Shown here: one piece after another, positions 34,301 to 44,627 of the stretch
Layout of the letters: the number at the start of each line of letters is the position of its first letter
Numbering within the stretch: position 1 is the first letter of the stretch
DNA from: Xenorhabdus miraniensis
Lineage (GTDB): Bacteria > Pseudomonadota > Gammaproteobacteria > Enterobacterales > Enterobacteriaceae
Direction: 5' to 3'
NCBI RefSeq assembly: GCF_002632615.1
Contig: NZ_NITZ01000006.1
Coordinates: 165,291-229,290, forward strand
DNA length: 64,000 bases
The notes under the pieces: model-generated
Database searches by the model: none
What the model was told of the DNA's origin: nothing
What the model saw: only the letters and a program-made list of their open reading frames with translations
Made by a program: the position numbers and the translations under genes

Positions 34301-36487
34301 ATGGAATTAACTGAGTTAAATAATAAATTGTCAAACTTGGTGCCGATGAGCGATTTTAAATTAGATAATCGCACCAGTTTGCAATTACTCCAATATATTG
34401 AGACGTACACCCAAATAATTCCCTTCAATCAGGAAAATAATCATTGGAATGATTTTTTCTTTATGGCGAATAATACGCCAGAAAAACTTGCCGAATTATA
34501 TCAAGGGGAAATTGAAGCCAATGGGGAATTATTACCTCATCAGGCTTTTCTATTGGCAGTATTGCGATTATTGGAAACCCCAATATCTTTATTGAATACC
34601 TTACCAGCAGCTCATCGCGATCTCTATTATCGGGCGCTTTTGGGATTATCTCCTCATTCAGCCCAACCCGATCAAGTTGCTTTATCTGTAGAACTGAATA
34701 CCACAGTCACAGAGCAATTGCTCACTAAAGGCACCTTATTTGAAGCCGGGCAAGATGAACAAGGAAATGCTTTGCAATATGCGCTGGACGCCAGTTTATT
34801 GGCGAACCGTGGTTATATCAGTGATTTGCGCTGGCTACGTAAAAAAGAAAACCAACAATGGGTTACCGCGACACCGTGGGATTCTCAGGCACAGTTATCA
34901 TTGCCATCTGATGGAATACGGTTATTCAGTGAAACTGATTTAGATAAACCTGTACTGGGCGGACTGTTGATCACCTCTGCACAACTGGCAATGGAAGAAG
35001 GGACAAGAAAGATAACAGTTACCTTTGATAAAGACATGAGTAGCCAAAATCTGGTGGCTCAGATCAGCAGCGGTAATCAGTGGCTAACCTTGACACTCAA
35101 AGTGAATACAAAAGAAATCACACTAGAACTTTCAGATAAAGAACCAGCAATCAGTGCCCCGGAGGATTTGGATAATCTGGCTTTCAGCCAGCCAGTCCTC
35201 AGGCTACAGGGCAAAGACAGCCAGCCACTGCCTACGGTAACAGAGCTCAAGGTACAAGAAAAAACAGTAGATAAAGCCTCATACGAGACATATCACCTAA
35301 CCCCCTTTGGTTATAGCCCTGAGATTGAGCCATTGGAAGAAGATCCCGCTTTATATCTTGGTATCACTGACGTCGAGCCGGGACAAACCTTATCGCTATA
35401 TTGGAAATTAAAATCGCCACAGCAACCCGAAAACGTTTTCTGGTATTACCTGAAAGAAAAGAATCAATGGGCTGCATTGGATGCGTGGGTCAATGATAAA
35501 ACCGAACATCTGTATCAAGATGGCACTTGGCAGGTTGTCCTGCCTGCGGATGCTGTCAATCAAGCAACACAGATGCCAACGGAGCGCTATTGGTTAAAGG
35601 CCGTCGTGGTTATCCCCACATACGCAGGCTCATGGGGGAAAACCCCTTGGTTATGCGGACTGATCTATAACGCCATAACAGCAACATTGGTCAATGCCAA
35701 CAGCATCAGCAACAGCCATTTTTTGACACCTTTACCGACAGGCACTATTCAACGCCCAGTGGAACCTATCATGGTGGTGGCTTCAATCAACCAGCCTTGG
35801 CCATCATGGAATGGACGTGTAGCGGAATCCAACAGCGCCTTTTTTGAACGGGGAGCACAGCATCTTTCCCACCGTAACCGAGCCTTAACCTGGGGCAATA
35901 TGGCGACACTGTTAAAAGAGCGTTATGTCAGCATCTTTGATGTTAAGTATCCCGGCAATGATGAACTTACCCGAGTACCTGCATTGGAGAAACAACAACT
36001 GACGATCATTCCGGCTAACCGATACAACGACAGCGATGATCCTTTGCGTCCGGTGCTGAATCCGGCACGCTTGCAAGAGATGGCTGACTGGTTAAAGCAA
36101 AAAGGTTCTCCCTGGGCTGAGATTAAGATCAAAAACCCAACATATGTTTGTGTGAAAATCAATTACAAGGTGATTTTTAAGCCTGACGTTAACGAAGATT
36201 TTGGTTATCGCCAGCTACGGCAGCAACTCAGTAAGACATATATGCCCTGGAGCGTCGATGAGCAGCGCCCCGTTATGCTGAATAACAGCATTAATTATTA
36301 CCAGTTTCTGGCGACCATTCAGCAGCAACCGCTGGTTGAGCGGGTCACCTGTCTGACACTGCGTCGATCAGATGCAGCTAAAGGCAGTGATATCACTGCA
36401 TCGGTGGAAGCCAAAGATAATGAGGTGCTTATTTTAGTCTGGGAGGCAGACGATATGCTGCAATGCCAAGGGGATAACCATGAATAA
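34301..36487 (+). CDS. pvc11: eCIS baseplate J-like protein Pvc11
   Basis: 728 residues. Its position and size match Pvc11, a gp6/baseplate-J-like wedge protein. Features seen include FLLAVLRLLETPISLLNTLPAAHRDLYYRALLG in the first 110 residues and the RNRALTWGNMATLLKERYVSIFDVKYPGN segment near residue 525, typical of J-like proteins. It builds the baseplate wedges with Pvc12. Its end overlaps pvc12 by 8 bases. An upstream GGTGAT serves as a modest ribosome site. Confidence 0.9.
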   Translation: MELTELNNKLSNLVPMSDFKLDNRTSLQLLQYIETYTQIIPFNQENNHWNDFFFMANNTPEKLAELYQGEIEANGELLPHQAFLLAVLRLLETPISLLNTLPAAHRDLYYRALLGLSPHSAQPDQVALSVELNTTVTEQLLTKGTLFEAGQDEQGNALQYALDASLLANRGYISDLRWLRKKENQQWVTATPWDSQAQLSLPSDGIRLFSETDLDKPVLGGLLITSAQLAMEEGTRKITVTFDKDMSSQNLVAQISSGNQWLTLTLKVNTKEITLELSDKEPAISAPEDLDNLAFSQPVLRLQGKDSQPLPTVTELKVQEKTVDKASYETYHLTPFGYSPEIEPLEEDPALYLGITDVEPGQTLSLYWKLKSPQQPENVFWYYLKEKNQWAALDAWVNDKTEHLYQDGTWQVVLPADAVNQATQMPTERYWLKAVVVIPTYAGSWGKTPWLCGLIYNAITATLVNANSISNSHFLTPLPTGTIQRPVEPIMVVASINQPWPSWNGRVAESNSAFFERGAQHLSHRNRALTWGNMATLLKERYVSIFDVKYPGNDELTRVPALEKQQLTIIPANRYNDSDDPLRPVLNPARLQEMADWLKQKGSPWAEIKIKNPTYVCVKINYKVIFKPDVNEDFGYRQLRQQLSKTYMPWSVDEQRPVMLNNSINYYQFLATIQQQPLVERVTCLTLRRSDAAKGSDITASVEAKDNEVLILVWEADDMLQCQGDNHE

Positions 36488-39371
36488 TCAAGATGCACTG
36501 TTTCACAGCGTGAAAGACGATATTCACTTTGATACCTTGCTGGAGCAGGCTCATCAGGTGGTTGAGCAACAAGCAGGAAAACTTTGGAGTGACACGGCAG
36601 AACACGATCCCGGAATCACTTTTCTGGAAGGGCTCAGCTATGGCGTGTCAGATTTGGCTTACCGTCATACCCTTCCCTTAACAGACTTATTGACTCCTGC
36701 GCCCAATCAGCAGAAACAGCAAGACGGAATTTTTCCCGCTGAATTTGGCCCCCACAATACACTGACTTGTGGGCCAATCACCACCGATGATTATCGGAAG
36801 GCATTGTTGGATCTGCATAGCAGTGACTGGGCAGAAGAGGCATCAGAATCAGAACAGGATAAAGGGGATTTTCTGTTCCGTAACGTGCAACTGGTACGTG
36901 AACCGGAAACGCAACGCTATGCCTATTGGTATGATGCCACCAAAAGGGAATATAGCTTTGTCGAGCGTAAAGAGGCAAAAAAGTTTACGCTACGGGGAAA
37001 TTACTGGCTCTATCTGGAACCAACCCGTCGTACACAGGAGAATCTGACGACTGCCGATCAACAACTGAAAGATTTTTTGACGCAGAACCGCAATATTGGT
37101 GAATCGGTCAGCCAGATTATCTGGTCAGAACCGGTTGATTTTCCGCTATTACTGGATATTGAACTGGATGACGATGTACAAGATATCGCGGGTATTTTTG
37201 CTGCCGTCTATAGCACAGCAGAACAGTATCTGATGCCTGAGGCACAGCGTTACCATACTGAAACGCTGCAAGATGCAGGAATGCGCAATGATGAAATCTT
37301 TGAAGGACCACAATTAAAACATGGCTGGATCCCTGAATTGCAGACAGCCCGTGATTATACCAAGCCGATCATCCTCAACCTTAGCCGGCTGGTTAATAAA
37401 CTGCTTGAGATTAAGGGCATTCAGAATGTCAATCGCCTGCGTCTGGATGACAGCTTTGACAAGACTTTGATTGAACCGATTAAAGAGGATAGTTGGTCAT
37501 GGTCAATTAAAGAAGGCTACTACCCTCGCCTGTGGGGTAAAGATCCGCTCCATCAATTGGCACAACACGATGGCCCACTGCGGGTGATCGCCAAAGGTGG
37601 GATCAGCGTCACAGTGAGTGAACAACAAATTCGGGACAGTTTACCCAATTCTCCCCTGATTCAGAATAAACCCGTGGTATTGGCTTATGGTCAGCATCGC
37701 AATGTGGGTCGTTACTATCCCGTCAGCAATACCTTGCCCGCGTGCTATGAGTTACAGCAGCCCTTATCTGAAAGTGAACATGCCCAACGTCTGCGGTCAC
37801 TCCATCAGTTTATGCTGCCTTTTGAACAACTGTTAGCTTGCGGTTGTCAGCAAATTGCCATGCTGCCGAAATTATTGGCTTTTAAGCGTGAGGGATATGA
37901 AGTCTGGGGCGATCAATGGCCGTTTAAGCCGGATTCTGTCAATGATGACGCCCACCAAAATTATGCTTCGGCACTAAAGGAGCTACTAAAAGAGATTGCA
38001 CTCGACAGCGATCACGAATTGGATATCGTCAATTATCTGCTCGGATACTTTGGCACCCAGCGAGCGCCGCGTACCTTTACCACCCCCATTGATGATTTTC
38101 GCGCCGTGCAACAAGGCTATCTGGCTCAACAACCGACATTAACTTATCACCGTGCCAATATTCGGATTGATCAAGTCTCGTCACTACAAAAGCGCATTGC
38201 TGCCCGCATGGGGTTAGGCAATGAGCTATTCAAACCGGAACCTGACCTGAGCCAACTGCCTTTTTATCTGGTGGAACACCGGGCATTGCTGCCCATCAAG
38301 CCCAACAGCCAGTTTGATAAAGAGCAACAGCCTGATTCAGTGACAGAAGAGAAAGACGCCCAAACGGGTCAACATTATGTGGTGATTAAGCAAGCCGGTA
38401 TTGATGGCAAACTGACACAGGGGCAGGTGATCAATTTAGTTCTCTATGAAGGCGAACAGGGCAAGACCCGATTTACAGTACGTGGTCAAATGATAGTCAA
38501 AGCTGAGGGGGATCAGTTTTGGCTGGATGTGGGTAATAGCTCTCAACTGGAATACAATCTGGAACGAGTGATGGCAGCAGCCAAAGCAAAAAAATTGCGC
38601 TGGCAAAATAGCGTAGTCTGGATGGAAGATATGAATTACCGTCTGGCCTACGACAGCGATCAATCCCAAAATGACAGCCCATTGCCTGACAACCAGCGGC
38701 GCCTGACCCGCACAGCACAAACTCCTTTCCCGTCCCTGATTGCGGTAGGCAATGAAATTACCCTGACCAAGAATTTAGGGCTAGTCGGAGTAACACAGGA
38801 ATATGCTGATGAATCAGAAAAACTGTATGCAAAAGTTGTCAGCTTTGATCGCATTAAGGGCACTTTGATTATTGAACGTCAGGGTAATTCGACATTGACG
38901 TTCCCTGCCCCAGAAGAAGCATGGCGGTATAGTTGGCATTTTTCCGGTGAGGAATATGAAAAAACAGATCGTTTCTCATTTGTTATTAGCGTAGTGGTAA
39001 ACAGTGATTTAATTAAAGTACCTGGTGTTGATCCCTATAAATTAGAAGAGTGGGTTAAAGAAACAATTCTTACTGAATTCCCTGCTCATATTTCCATGAT
39101 TATTCATTGGATGGATCGGGAACCCTTTTTAAATTTCGGCAATACTTATCAGCGTTGGCAGAATAATGGTACCCCATTAGGAGATGCCGCTTATTCTATT
39201 CTGGAAAACCTGACATTGGGTAAATTACCTTCTTCTCTAAAAGGCATAGGAACAATGCGGATTGCTACACCAAACCAAAGAGAGGAAGTTGTTGGTAAAA
39301 ATAATGACCAATGGAATACCAATAAAATAATCCAGAACGAATTATTCTATGTTCCGAAAGAGAACGAATAA
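36480..39371 (+). CDS. pvc12: eCIS baseplate protein Pvc12
   Basis: 963 residues, the largest structural protein in the operon. It begins FDTLLEQAHQVVEQQAGKLWSDTAEHDPGITFLEGLSYGVSDLAYR, a gp6-like opening shared with wedge proteins (the DPGITLLE-type motif). It pairs with Pvc11 in the baseplate wedge and attaches the fibres. It overlaps pvc11 by 8 bases. The length is in the expected range. Confidence 0.9.
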   Translation: MNNQDALFHSVKDDIHFDTLLEQAHQVVEQQAGKLWSDTAEHDPGITFLEGLSYGVSDLAYRHTLPLTDLLTPAPNQQKQQDGIFPAEFGPHNTLTCGPITTDDYRKALLDLHSSDWAEEASESEQDKGDFLFRNVQLVREPETQRYAYWYDATKREYSFVERKEAKKFTLRGNYWLYLEPTRRTQENLTTADQQLKDFLTQNRNIGESVSQIIWSEPVDFPLLLDIELDDDVQDIAGIFAAVYSTAEQYLMPEAQRYHTETLQDAGMRNDEIFEGPQLKHGWIPELQTARDYTKPIILNLSRLVNKLLEIKGIQNVNRLRLDDSFDKTLIEPIKEDSWSWSIKEGYYPRLWGKDPLHQLAQHDGPLRVIAKGGISVTVSEQQIRDSLPNSPLIQNKPVVLAYGQHRNVGRYYPVSNTLPACYELQQPLSESEHAQRLRSLHQFMLPFEQLLACGCQQIAMLPKLLAFKREGYEVWGDQWPFKPDSVNDDAHQNYASALKELLKEIALDSDHELDIVNYLLGYFGTQRAPRTFTTPIDDFRAVQQGYLAQQPTLTYHRANIRIDQVSSLQKRIAARMGLGNELFKPEPDLSQLPFYLVEHRALLPIKPNSQFDKEQQPDSVTEEKDAQTGQHYVVIKQAGIDGKLTQGQVINLVLYEGEQGKTRFTVRGQMIVKAEGDQFWLDVGNSSQLEYNLERVMAAAKAKKLRWQNSVVWMEDMNYRLAYDSDQSQNDSPLPDNQRRLTRTAQTPFPSLIAVGNEITLTKNLGLVGVTQEYADESEKLYAKVVSFDRIKGTLIIERQGNSTLTFPAPEEAWRYSWHFSGEEYEKTDRFSFVISVVVNSDLIKVPGVDPYKLEEWVKETILTEFPAHISMIIHWMDREPFLNFGNTYQRWQNNGTPLGDAAYSILENLTLGKLPSSLKGIGTMRIATPNQREEVVGKNNDQWNTNKIIQNELFYVPKENE

Positions 39372-39428
39372 AAAAACAAGCAACTACCCATCACAATTTT
39401 ATATTAAATCTATTTAATGGAGTTAACC

Positions 39429-40625
39429 ATGAAAGAAGTTCGTTATTCTGCAAAAATAAAAGAGCAACAAACATTATCTAATGCAAAAGGTGTTGGCCCT
39501 AAAACCGATGAATTAAAAAATAAATTTAAAGAGGGAAGCATTCCTTTACAAATTGATTTCAATCAATTAATTGATATTGCCGATGTTGGGCGTAAAGCTT
39601 GTGGTCAGGCACCAGAACAAAATGGCCCCGGAGAAGGATTAAAACTGGACGATAGTGGTACGCTTAGTTTAAAAATAGGCACTCTTTCCAGTAAAGACTT
39701 TTCTCCATTAACATTAAAAGATGATGTTTTATCTGTAGATCTTGGTAGTGGTCTGACTAATGAAACCAATGGGATATGTGTCGGTCAGGGTAATGGTATT
39801 ACAGTTAATACTAGCAATGTAGCTGTAAAACAAGGTAACGGAATTAGCGTTACTGGTAGTGGTGTTGCGGTTACAGCTAATGCTAGTAAGGGAATTAGCG
39901 TTGATAGTAGTGGTGTTGCAGTTAAAGTTTATGCTAATAATGGAATTAGCGTTGATGGTAATGGGGTTGCTGTTAAAGTTAATGGTAATAAGGGAATTAG
40001 CGTTGATAGTAGTGGTGTTGCAGTTAAAGTTAAAGCTAATGGTGGGATTAAAGTAGATGCTAATGGTGTTGCAATTGATCCTAATAAAGTATTGCCAGCA
40101 GGTATGATTGTGATGTTTTCTGGCAGGACCGCACCAGAGGGTTGGGCTTTTTGTGATGGTAGTAACAGTACGCCTGATTTAAGAAGCCGTTTTGTAATGT
40201 GCGGTGAAACTATTTCTGAAGCAGGGAAAAGTAGTAGTAAAGCCAGTGGGAGTGGTAGTACAAAAAGCTTCTCCAGAAATACAACATCAACTCAAGTTTC
40301 TGTCACTGTTAATGTACAAAACACGACATTAACAGCATCACAAATACCTAGTCATAAACATATTGGAGGTATGTCTTACTATAATTTTTATGGAATGAAA
40401 TATAGTTATTCATCTGATACCCAAACCGACTATCAAATAAACAATAAACCTGGTAGTGTAATATGGTTGAATCCTTCAAACGGGAACAATTTTTATCCAT
40501 ATACATCAAACACAGGCGGAGGACAAGGACATAATCATCAGGCAACAGCATCCTCCTCCTCACATAATCATAATATTGATGTAGTTCCTCCTTATTACCT
40601 TTTGGCTTTTATTATGAAACTGTAG
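39429..40625 (+). CDS. pvc13: eCIS receptor-binding tail fibre Pvc13
   Basis: About 398 residues from ATG 39429, with GGAG 8 bases upstream (the in-frame ATG at 39417 is inside that site). An N-terminal attachment part is followed by a shaft at about residues 115-215 made of near-identical units (NGISVDGxGVAVKV), like adenovirus fibre repeats. A tail-collar-like domain follows (LPAGMIVMFSGRTAPEGWAFCDG, TPDLRSRF). The tip is Ser/Gly/Thr-rich with IPSHKH and GHNHQ...SHNHNIDVVPPYYLLAFIMKL, typical of phage collar tips that bind metal through His pairs. This protein decides the target cell. The tip differs from the knob type in some cassettes. It is followed by a terminator. Confidence 0.9.
   Translation: MKEVRYSAKIKEQQTLSNAKGVGPKTDELKNKFKEGSIPLQIDFNQLIDIADVGRKACGQAPEQNGPGEGLKLDDSGTLSLKIGTLSSKDFSPLTLKDDVLSVDLGSGLTNETNGICVGQGNGITVNTSNVAVKQGNGISVTGSGVAVTANASKGISVDSSGVAVKVYANNGISVDGNGVAVKVNGNKGISVDSSGVAVKVKANGGIKVDANGVAIDPNKVLPAGMIVMFSGRTAPEGWAFCDGSNSTPDLRSRFVMCGETISEAGKSSSKASGSGSTKSFSRNTTSTQVSVTVNVQNTTLTASQIPSHKHIGGMSYYNFYGMKYSYSSDTQTDYQINNKPGSVIWLNPSNGNNFYPYTSNTGGGQGHNHQATASSSSHNHNIDVVPPYYLLAFIMKL
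39820..40080 (+). repeat. Fibre-shaft repeats in pvc13
   Basis: Units coding for GISVxxxGVAVKV occur at least four times at about 57-base spacing (for example around 39838, 39889, 39940 and 39988), with nearly identical DNA such as GGAATTAGCGTTGATAG. Such repeats form a trimeric shaft and can change in number by slippage or recombination. Confidence 0.85.
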
Positions 40626-40647
40626 TTAAATTAGCTTGATTTATATT

Positions 40648-40686
40648 AATAGCAATGGGTTCCAATGAATATTCATTGCTATTTTT
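40648..40686 (+). terminator. Rho-independent terminator between pvc13 and pvc14
   Basis: AATAGCAATG (40648-40657) pairs with CATTGCTATT (40674-40683) and the stem runs into a T-tract (TATTTTTC). It lies 23 bases past the pvc13 stop in the middle of the operon, so it should reduce transcription of pvc14-16 unless antitermination acts. Confidence 0.75.
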
Positions 40687-40721
40687 CATAATTTATTAAT
40701 TTTATGAAATGAGATTAACCG

Positions 40722-42419
40722 ATGTCTTTATCTGATTCTGTATCCGATCGCATTGTATACAAGACAGTTTTTGCCTTTGAAATCTCAGGTTATAATGGTG
40801 AAAAAATAATGGATAGATGCTCATTTGTTTTTAATAAAAAACTAAAGGGAATCATAACGGAAAATATTATTAGTTTATCATTAAATAGCAAGGGAAAATT
40901 ATCTTTAGAAAAGGTAATAGTGGATTTGGGAAATATTGATCTTGATTTTCTTGAAACAGAAATTCCCAAAAAGCTGGCGACTGGATTAAGAAAAGCATTG
41001 AGTCAATATTATCACTCTTCTGAATATATTCCGTGGACAGAAAGGGTATCTTACCCGCAATCGATATGGAAAGAGGCATATCCACATATAGACAACATTA
41101 AGGGTGAAAAAAAACTATTAGAAGATATTTTAAACCAGCAATCTGCAATGGTTACCACCCACAACGCCTTTGCTGGAACACAATTGATAGAAAAAGTGGA
41201 TTATTATTTACGTAAGGGGTATTGGTCATCTGAGGACAGAACAAATACTGTGTATATTTATAGTTATTTGTGGCAACAAATCAACCACCAGCCACAACAA
41301 TGGCTACCTATGTTAGCTAAACACTGTTTACAACCTGCGGGGCTAAGCCGTTTAATTCAGATCTTCCAGCCAGACGTTCTTAATATGCTTTTCCAGTTAT
41401 TTACTGAAACAACAAAATCTGAATTTTTTAATTCACAAGGACAGAAAACCACAGATACAAAAGTGACACCAGAAAAATTAAGTTTGGCGGCTAAATATTA
41501 TCTTCAACGTCAGATTAAATATGCATATGACTCACAAAAAGCACTTGGATTACAAACTCAAAGTGAACTGACATCGGAGAAATATATTATTGAGAATAAT
41601 TTTAATCCATTGAGGCAGGATAATGATAATAATGAAACCAATACGCTAACAGAAGATAGCAATCTATTAAAACAGATCCACAATAAACCTGATATGCAAA
41701 TGGATGCAGTACCGCCATTTGCATTCCAACCCATGCAAACACACTATCAACCAGCAACTACACAACGGCATTATGGCCTGATAAAACAAGCCGCAGGAGA
41801 AAATCTACCAACTTTACACAACAGAGAGCAACACAAGGAATTACTGAAATCGGCTTTATCAGCATCAGCGCAAGTATCATCTATACAACCTGACAATAAA
41901 ATTCAAGCCCCATCAGTACAGTCAGTTCTACCCATCAGCAATGCTGGTTGCATAATTTTATGGCCGCTGTTGCCAACATTTTTCCGTACCTTTGATTTAT
42001 TGGATAAAAACCGATTTATCAGCCTCGAAGTGCAAAGAGAGGCCGTCTGTTTACTTGATTGGCTGATTTGGGCGGAAGAAGAAATACCCGCATGGCGGTT
42101 GACGCTCAATAAGGTGCTTTGTGGATTACCCATTCATGATAACGCGCTATGGCATACCCCAAATCCAGAACAGCAAATTACCATCAACCAATGGCTGGAA
42201 AAAACTATCGAACAACTTCCGGCGTTGAAAAAAATGGGAATCAACGATGTGCGCCACTTATTTTTGCAACGTTCCGGGGAATTAAGTGAGTTAAACGGCA
42301 TGACAAATATCCATATTAAACCCGAAGTTTACGATGCACTAATAAGCGAATGGCCGTGGCCAATAAATATAGCGAGCCTTAGCTGGTTGAAACACCCCAT
42401 CACCATAACGTGGTTATAA
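40722..42419 (+). CDS. pvc14: eCIS tape-measure protein Pvc14
   Basis: 565 residues at the position of the contractile-injection-system tape-measure protein. The N-terminal 100 residues and the C-terminal part (NAGCIILWPLLPTFFRTFDLLDKNRF, then EAVCLLDWLIWAEEE, and WPWPINIASLSWLKHPITITWL at the end) match the CIS-TMP pattern. The centre (about residues 280-400) is Gln/Asn/Thr-rich and of low complexity, consistent with a flexible chain inside the tube. It sets tube length in the related antifeeding prophage. Confidence 0.87.
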   Translation: MSLSDSVSDRIVYKTVFAFEISGYNGEKIMDRCSFVFNKKLKGIITENIISLSLNSKGKLSLEKVIVDLGNIDLDFLETEIPKKLATGLRKALSQYYHSSEYIPWTERVSYPQSIWKEAYPHIDNIKGEKKLLEDILNQQSAMVTTHNAFAGTQLIEKVDYYLRKGYWSSEDRTNTVYIYSYLWQQINHQPQQWLPMLAKHCLQPAGLSRLIQIFQPDVLNMLFQLFTETTKSEFFNSQGQKTTDTKVTPEKLSLAAKYYLQRQIKYAYDSQKALGLQTQSELTSEKYIIENNFNPLRQDNDNNETNTLTEDSNLLKQIHNKPDMQMDAVPPFAFQPMQTHYQPATTQRHYGLIKQAAGENLPTLHNREQHKELLKSALSASAQVSSIQPDNKIQAPSVQSVLPISNAGCIILWPLLPTFFRTFDLLDKNRFISLEVQREAVCLLDWLIWAEEEIPAWRLTLNKVLCGLPIHDNALWHTPNPEQQITINQWLEKTIEQLPALKKMGINDVRHLFLQRSGELSELNGMTNIHIKPEVYDALISEWPWPINIASLSWLKHPITITWL

Positions 42420-42455
42420 CCACCGACCTAAATAGTTTAGTCTGAGTAAAAATTT

Positions 42456-44543
42456 ATGAATACAGTGCCTGTTTTCTCTGATTTATTTCAGCAAAATAAT
42501 GACTCTAATTTAGCGTTTTTATATAGCCAACTGGAACGCATCGATCTCGTTCTTCAATACCATGTTCATTGCATATCAGCTCAGAGAGGTGACCTCCTTG
42601 ATGAGTTTCTGTTAAGTGAAGAAGATGTAATAGCCAGACTGGATAACCCAGTGGGTAAACCCCATTGGCTCAATGAGGATTGTCTGGCAATACCGCAGAC
42701 AATCACTCCCGTGGCATCCCGGTTAACTGAATTGGTTGCACGTTTTGAACTGACTGATTTTGAAAGAGATGTGTTGCTGTTAGGTTTACTGCCTCATTTT
42801 GATAACCGCTACTATCAACTGATTGCGCTGATTCAGGGAGAACCACAATCCCGGTTTCCCTCTTTTGCACTGGCGCTGGAACTGTTTTGCCGCTCAGAGC
42901 TGGAGAAACAGGCACAACAAGCCAGCTTTCTACATCGGGCTCCCCTGATTGGCTGCCAGCTATTATCCATTGATAGCCGTCAGAAAACGTCATCCTGGAT
43001 TCAGACACCTTTTATCACTGACAACAGCGTGTACCATTTTTTACTTGGGCACCACTATATTACGCCTGATTTGGAACATTGTTCTGAATGGTTAGTTCCC
43101 GCAGAAAATGGCTATTACCCAACCAAATTAAAACAATTGCTCAGTAACGCATTGTTATCTGACCATGATGATATTCGCCCCATTATTTTACTAAAGGGCA
43201 TTATCGGCAGTGCCAGAACACATGCGGTTGCCAATATCATGGCGTCAGAAGAGCGGCAAACGCTAATGGTGGATATCGCCAAATTGGCTGACAATAATGA
43301 TAAGGCCTTGCTTTCCCAAATAAAGCCTATTTTGCGGGAAATTCGTATGCGGGGTGCCTGCTTATTACTGCAAAACTTTTGCTTATTCGCCGAACAGAAT
43401 CAACAGTTACTGGAACCTCTGTCAGCTTTATTGCATCAACCTGAATTAAGGATTATTTGTTTAATTGAACCCTCTTCCCCACTAGTCTGGTTGAAAAAAT
43501 TATCGATATTATTGGTAGAAATGCCTGTTTTGACCTCAAAAGAAAAAGCCAATCTATTAACTGCTCAATTACCCAATCATTGTGCAAATAATATTGACGC
43601 AATAGCCTTAAGCCAGCGTTACACCTTTAATCCCGAAACCCTGCCATTGATTTTGCAGGAAGCTCTGCTTTACCAACAACAGAGAAATCCTTTGGATATT
43701 TTGCAACAATGCGATATCCATAAGGCACTCAACTTACGCGCCCAGCAAAATTTTAGGCAATTGGCGCAACGTATTACTCCTAAACGTTCATTAAAAGATT
43801 TATTGGTATCCGATGATATTACTCAACAGATACAAGAAATACTCACGTCAATTAAGTATCGTGAACAAGTTCTGGCGGAAGGTTTTAAAGATAAGATTGG
43901 TTATGGTACCGGTATCAGTGCCCTGTTTTATGGTGATTCCGGTACGGGGAAAACCATGGCGGCAGAAGTGATTGCCAATTGCATTGGCGTTGACTTAATC
44001 AAAGTGGATTTATCCACCGTCGTGAATAAGTACATCGGTGAAACCGAGAAAAACTTATCCCGTATCTTCTATTTGGCAGAACAGGATGCTGGTGTTTTAT
44101 TTTTTGATGAGGCAGATGCTTTGTTTGGTAAACGCAGTGAAACCAAAGATGCGCAAGACAGACATGCCAATATTGAAGTCTCTTATCTATTGCAGCGACT
44201 AGAGAATTATCCGGGATTGGTGATTTTATCCACCAATAACCGCAGTCATTTGGACAATGCGTTTAATCGCCGTTTTACTTTTATTACTCGCTTTACTTAT
44301 CCGGATGAAACTATCCGCAAGAAAATGTGGCAGGCAATCTGGCCTGAAAATATCAAAGTTGCTCAGGATGTAGATTTCGATAAATTAGCCCAACGAGCAA
44401 GCATAACAGGGGCAAATATTCGCAATATTGCTTTATTGTCTTCACTTTTTGCCGCAGAGAATAACCATAACGAAGTCAGTAATGAAGATATCGAAATAGC
44501 ATTATCACGGGAGCTTGCTAAAGTGGGTCGATTAATTTTTTAA
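42456..44543 (+). CDS. pvc15: eCIS AAA+ ATPase Pvc15
   Basis: 695 residues. The C-terminal third is a AAA+ domain with Walker A GDSGTGKT at 493-500, Walker B VLFFDEADALFG around 547-557, the STNNRSHLDNAFNRRF sensor/arginine-finger region, and a small helical lid. The N-terminal part also contains a degenerate ATPase-like region near residue 250, where ILLKGIIGSARTH stands in place of a P-loop. The protein is needed in these systems for particle assembly or cargo loading, acting in the cytoplasm. It sits between pvc14 and pvc16. Confidence 0.93.
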   Translation: MNTVPVFSDLFQQNNDSNLAFLYSQLERIDLVLQYHVHCISAQRGDLLDEFLLSEEDVIARLDNPVGKPHWLNEDCLAIPQTITPVASRLTELVARFELTDFERDVLLLGLLPHFDNRYYQLIALIQGEPQSRFPSFALALELFCRSELEKQAQQASFLHRAPLIGCQLLSIDSRQKTSSWIQTPFITDNSVYHFLLGHHYITPDLEHCSEWLVPAENGYYPTKLKQLLSNALLSDHDDIRPIILLKGIIGSARTHAVANIMASEERQTLMVDIAKLADNNDKALLSQIKPILREIRMRGACLLLQNFCLFAEQNQQLLEPLSALLHQPELRIICLIEPSSPLVWLKKLSILLVEMPVLTSKEKANLLTAQLPNHCANNIDAIALSQRYTFNPETLPLILQEALLYQQQRNPLDILQQCDIHKALNLRAQQNFRQLAQRITPKRSLKDLLVSDDITQQIQEILTSIKYREQVLAEGFKDKIGYGTGISALFYGDSGTGKTMAAEVIANCIGVDLIKVDLSTVVNKYIGETEKNLSRIFYLAEQDAGVLFFDEADALFGKRSETKDAQDRHANIEVSYLLQRLENYPGLVILSTNNRSHLDNAFNRRFTFITRFTYPDETIRKKMWQAIWPENIKVAQDVDFDKLAQRASITGANIRNIALLSSLFAAENNHNEVSNEDIEIALSRELAKVGRLIF

Positions 44544-44627
44544 AATTCATAACAATAAAATTAGCCAAATATTAAATATATAGATGAATTAATGGTTATC
44601 ACAATAATAAATTAAGAGGATTTTTTT

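Noticed and set aside
39820..40080. Regular repeats in pvc13 considered as a CRISPR array
   Set aside because: They are in frame, contiguous and encode beta-type fibre repeats; there are no unique spacers.
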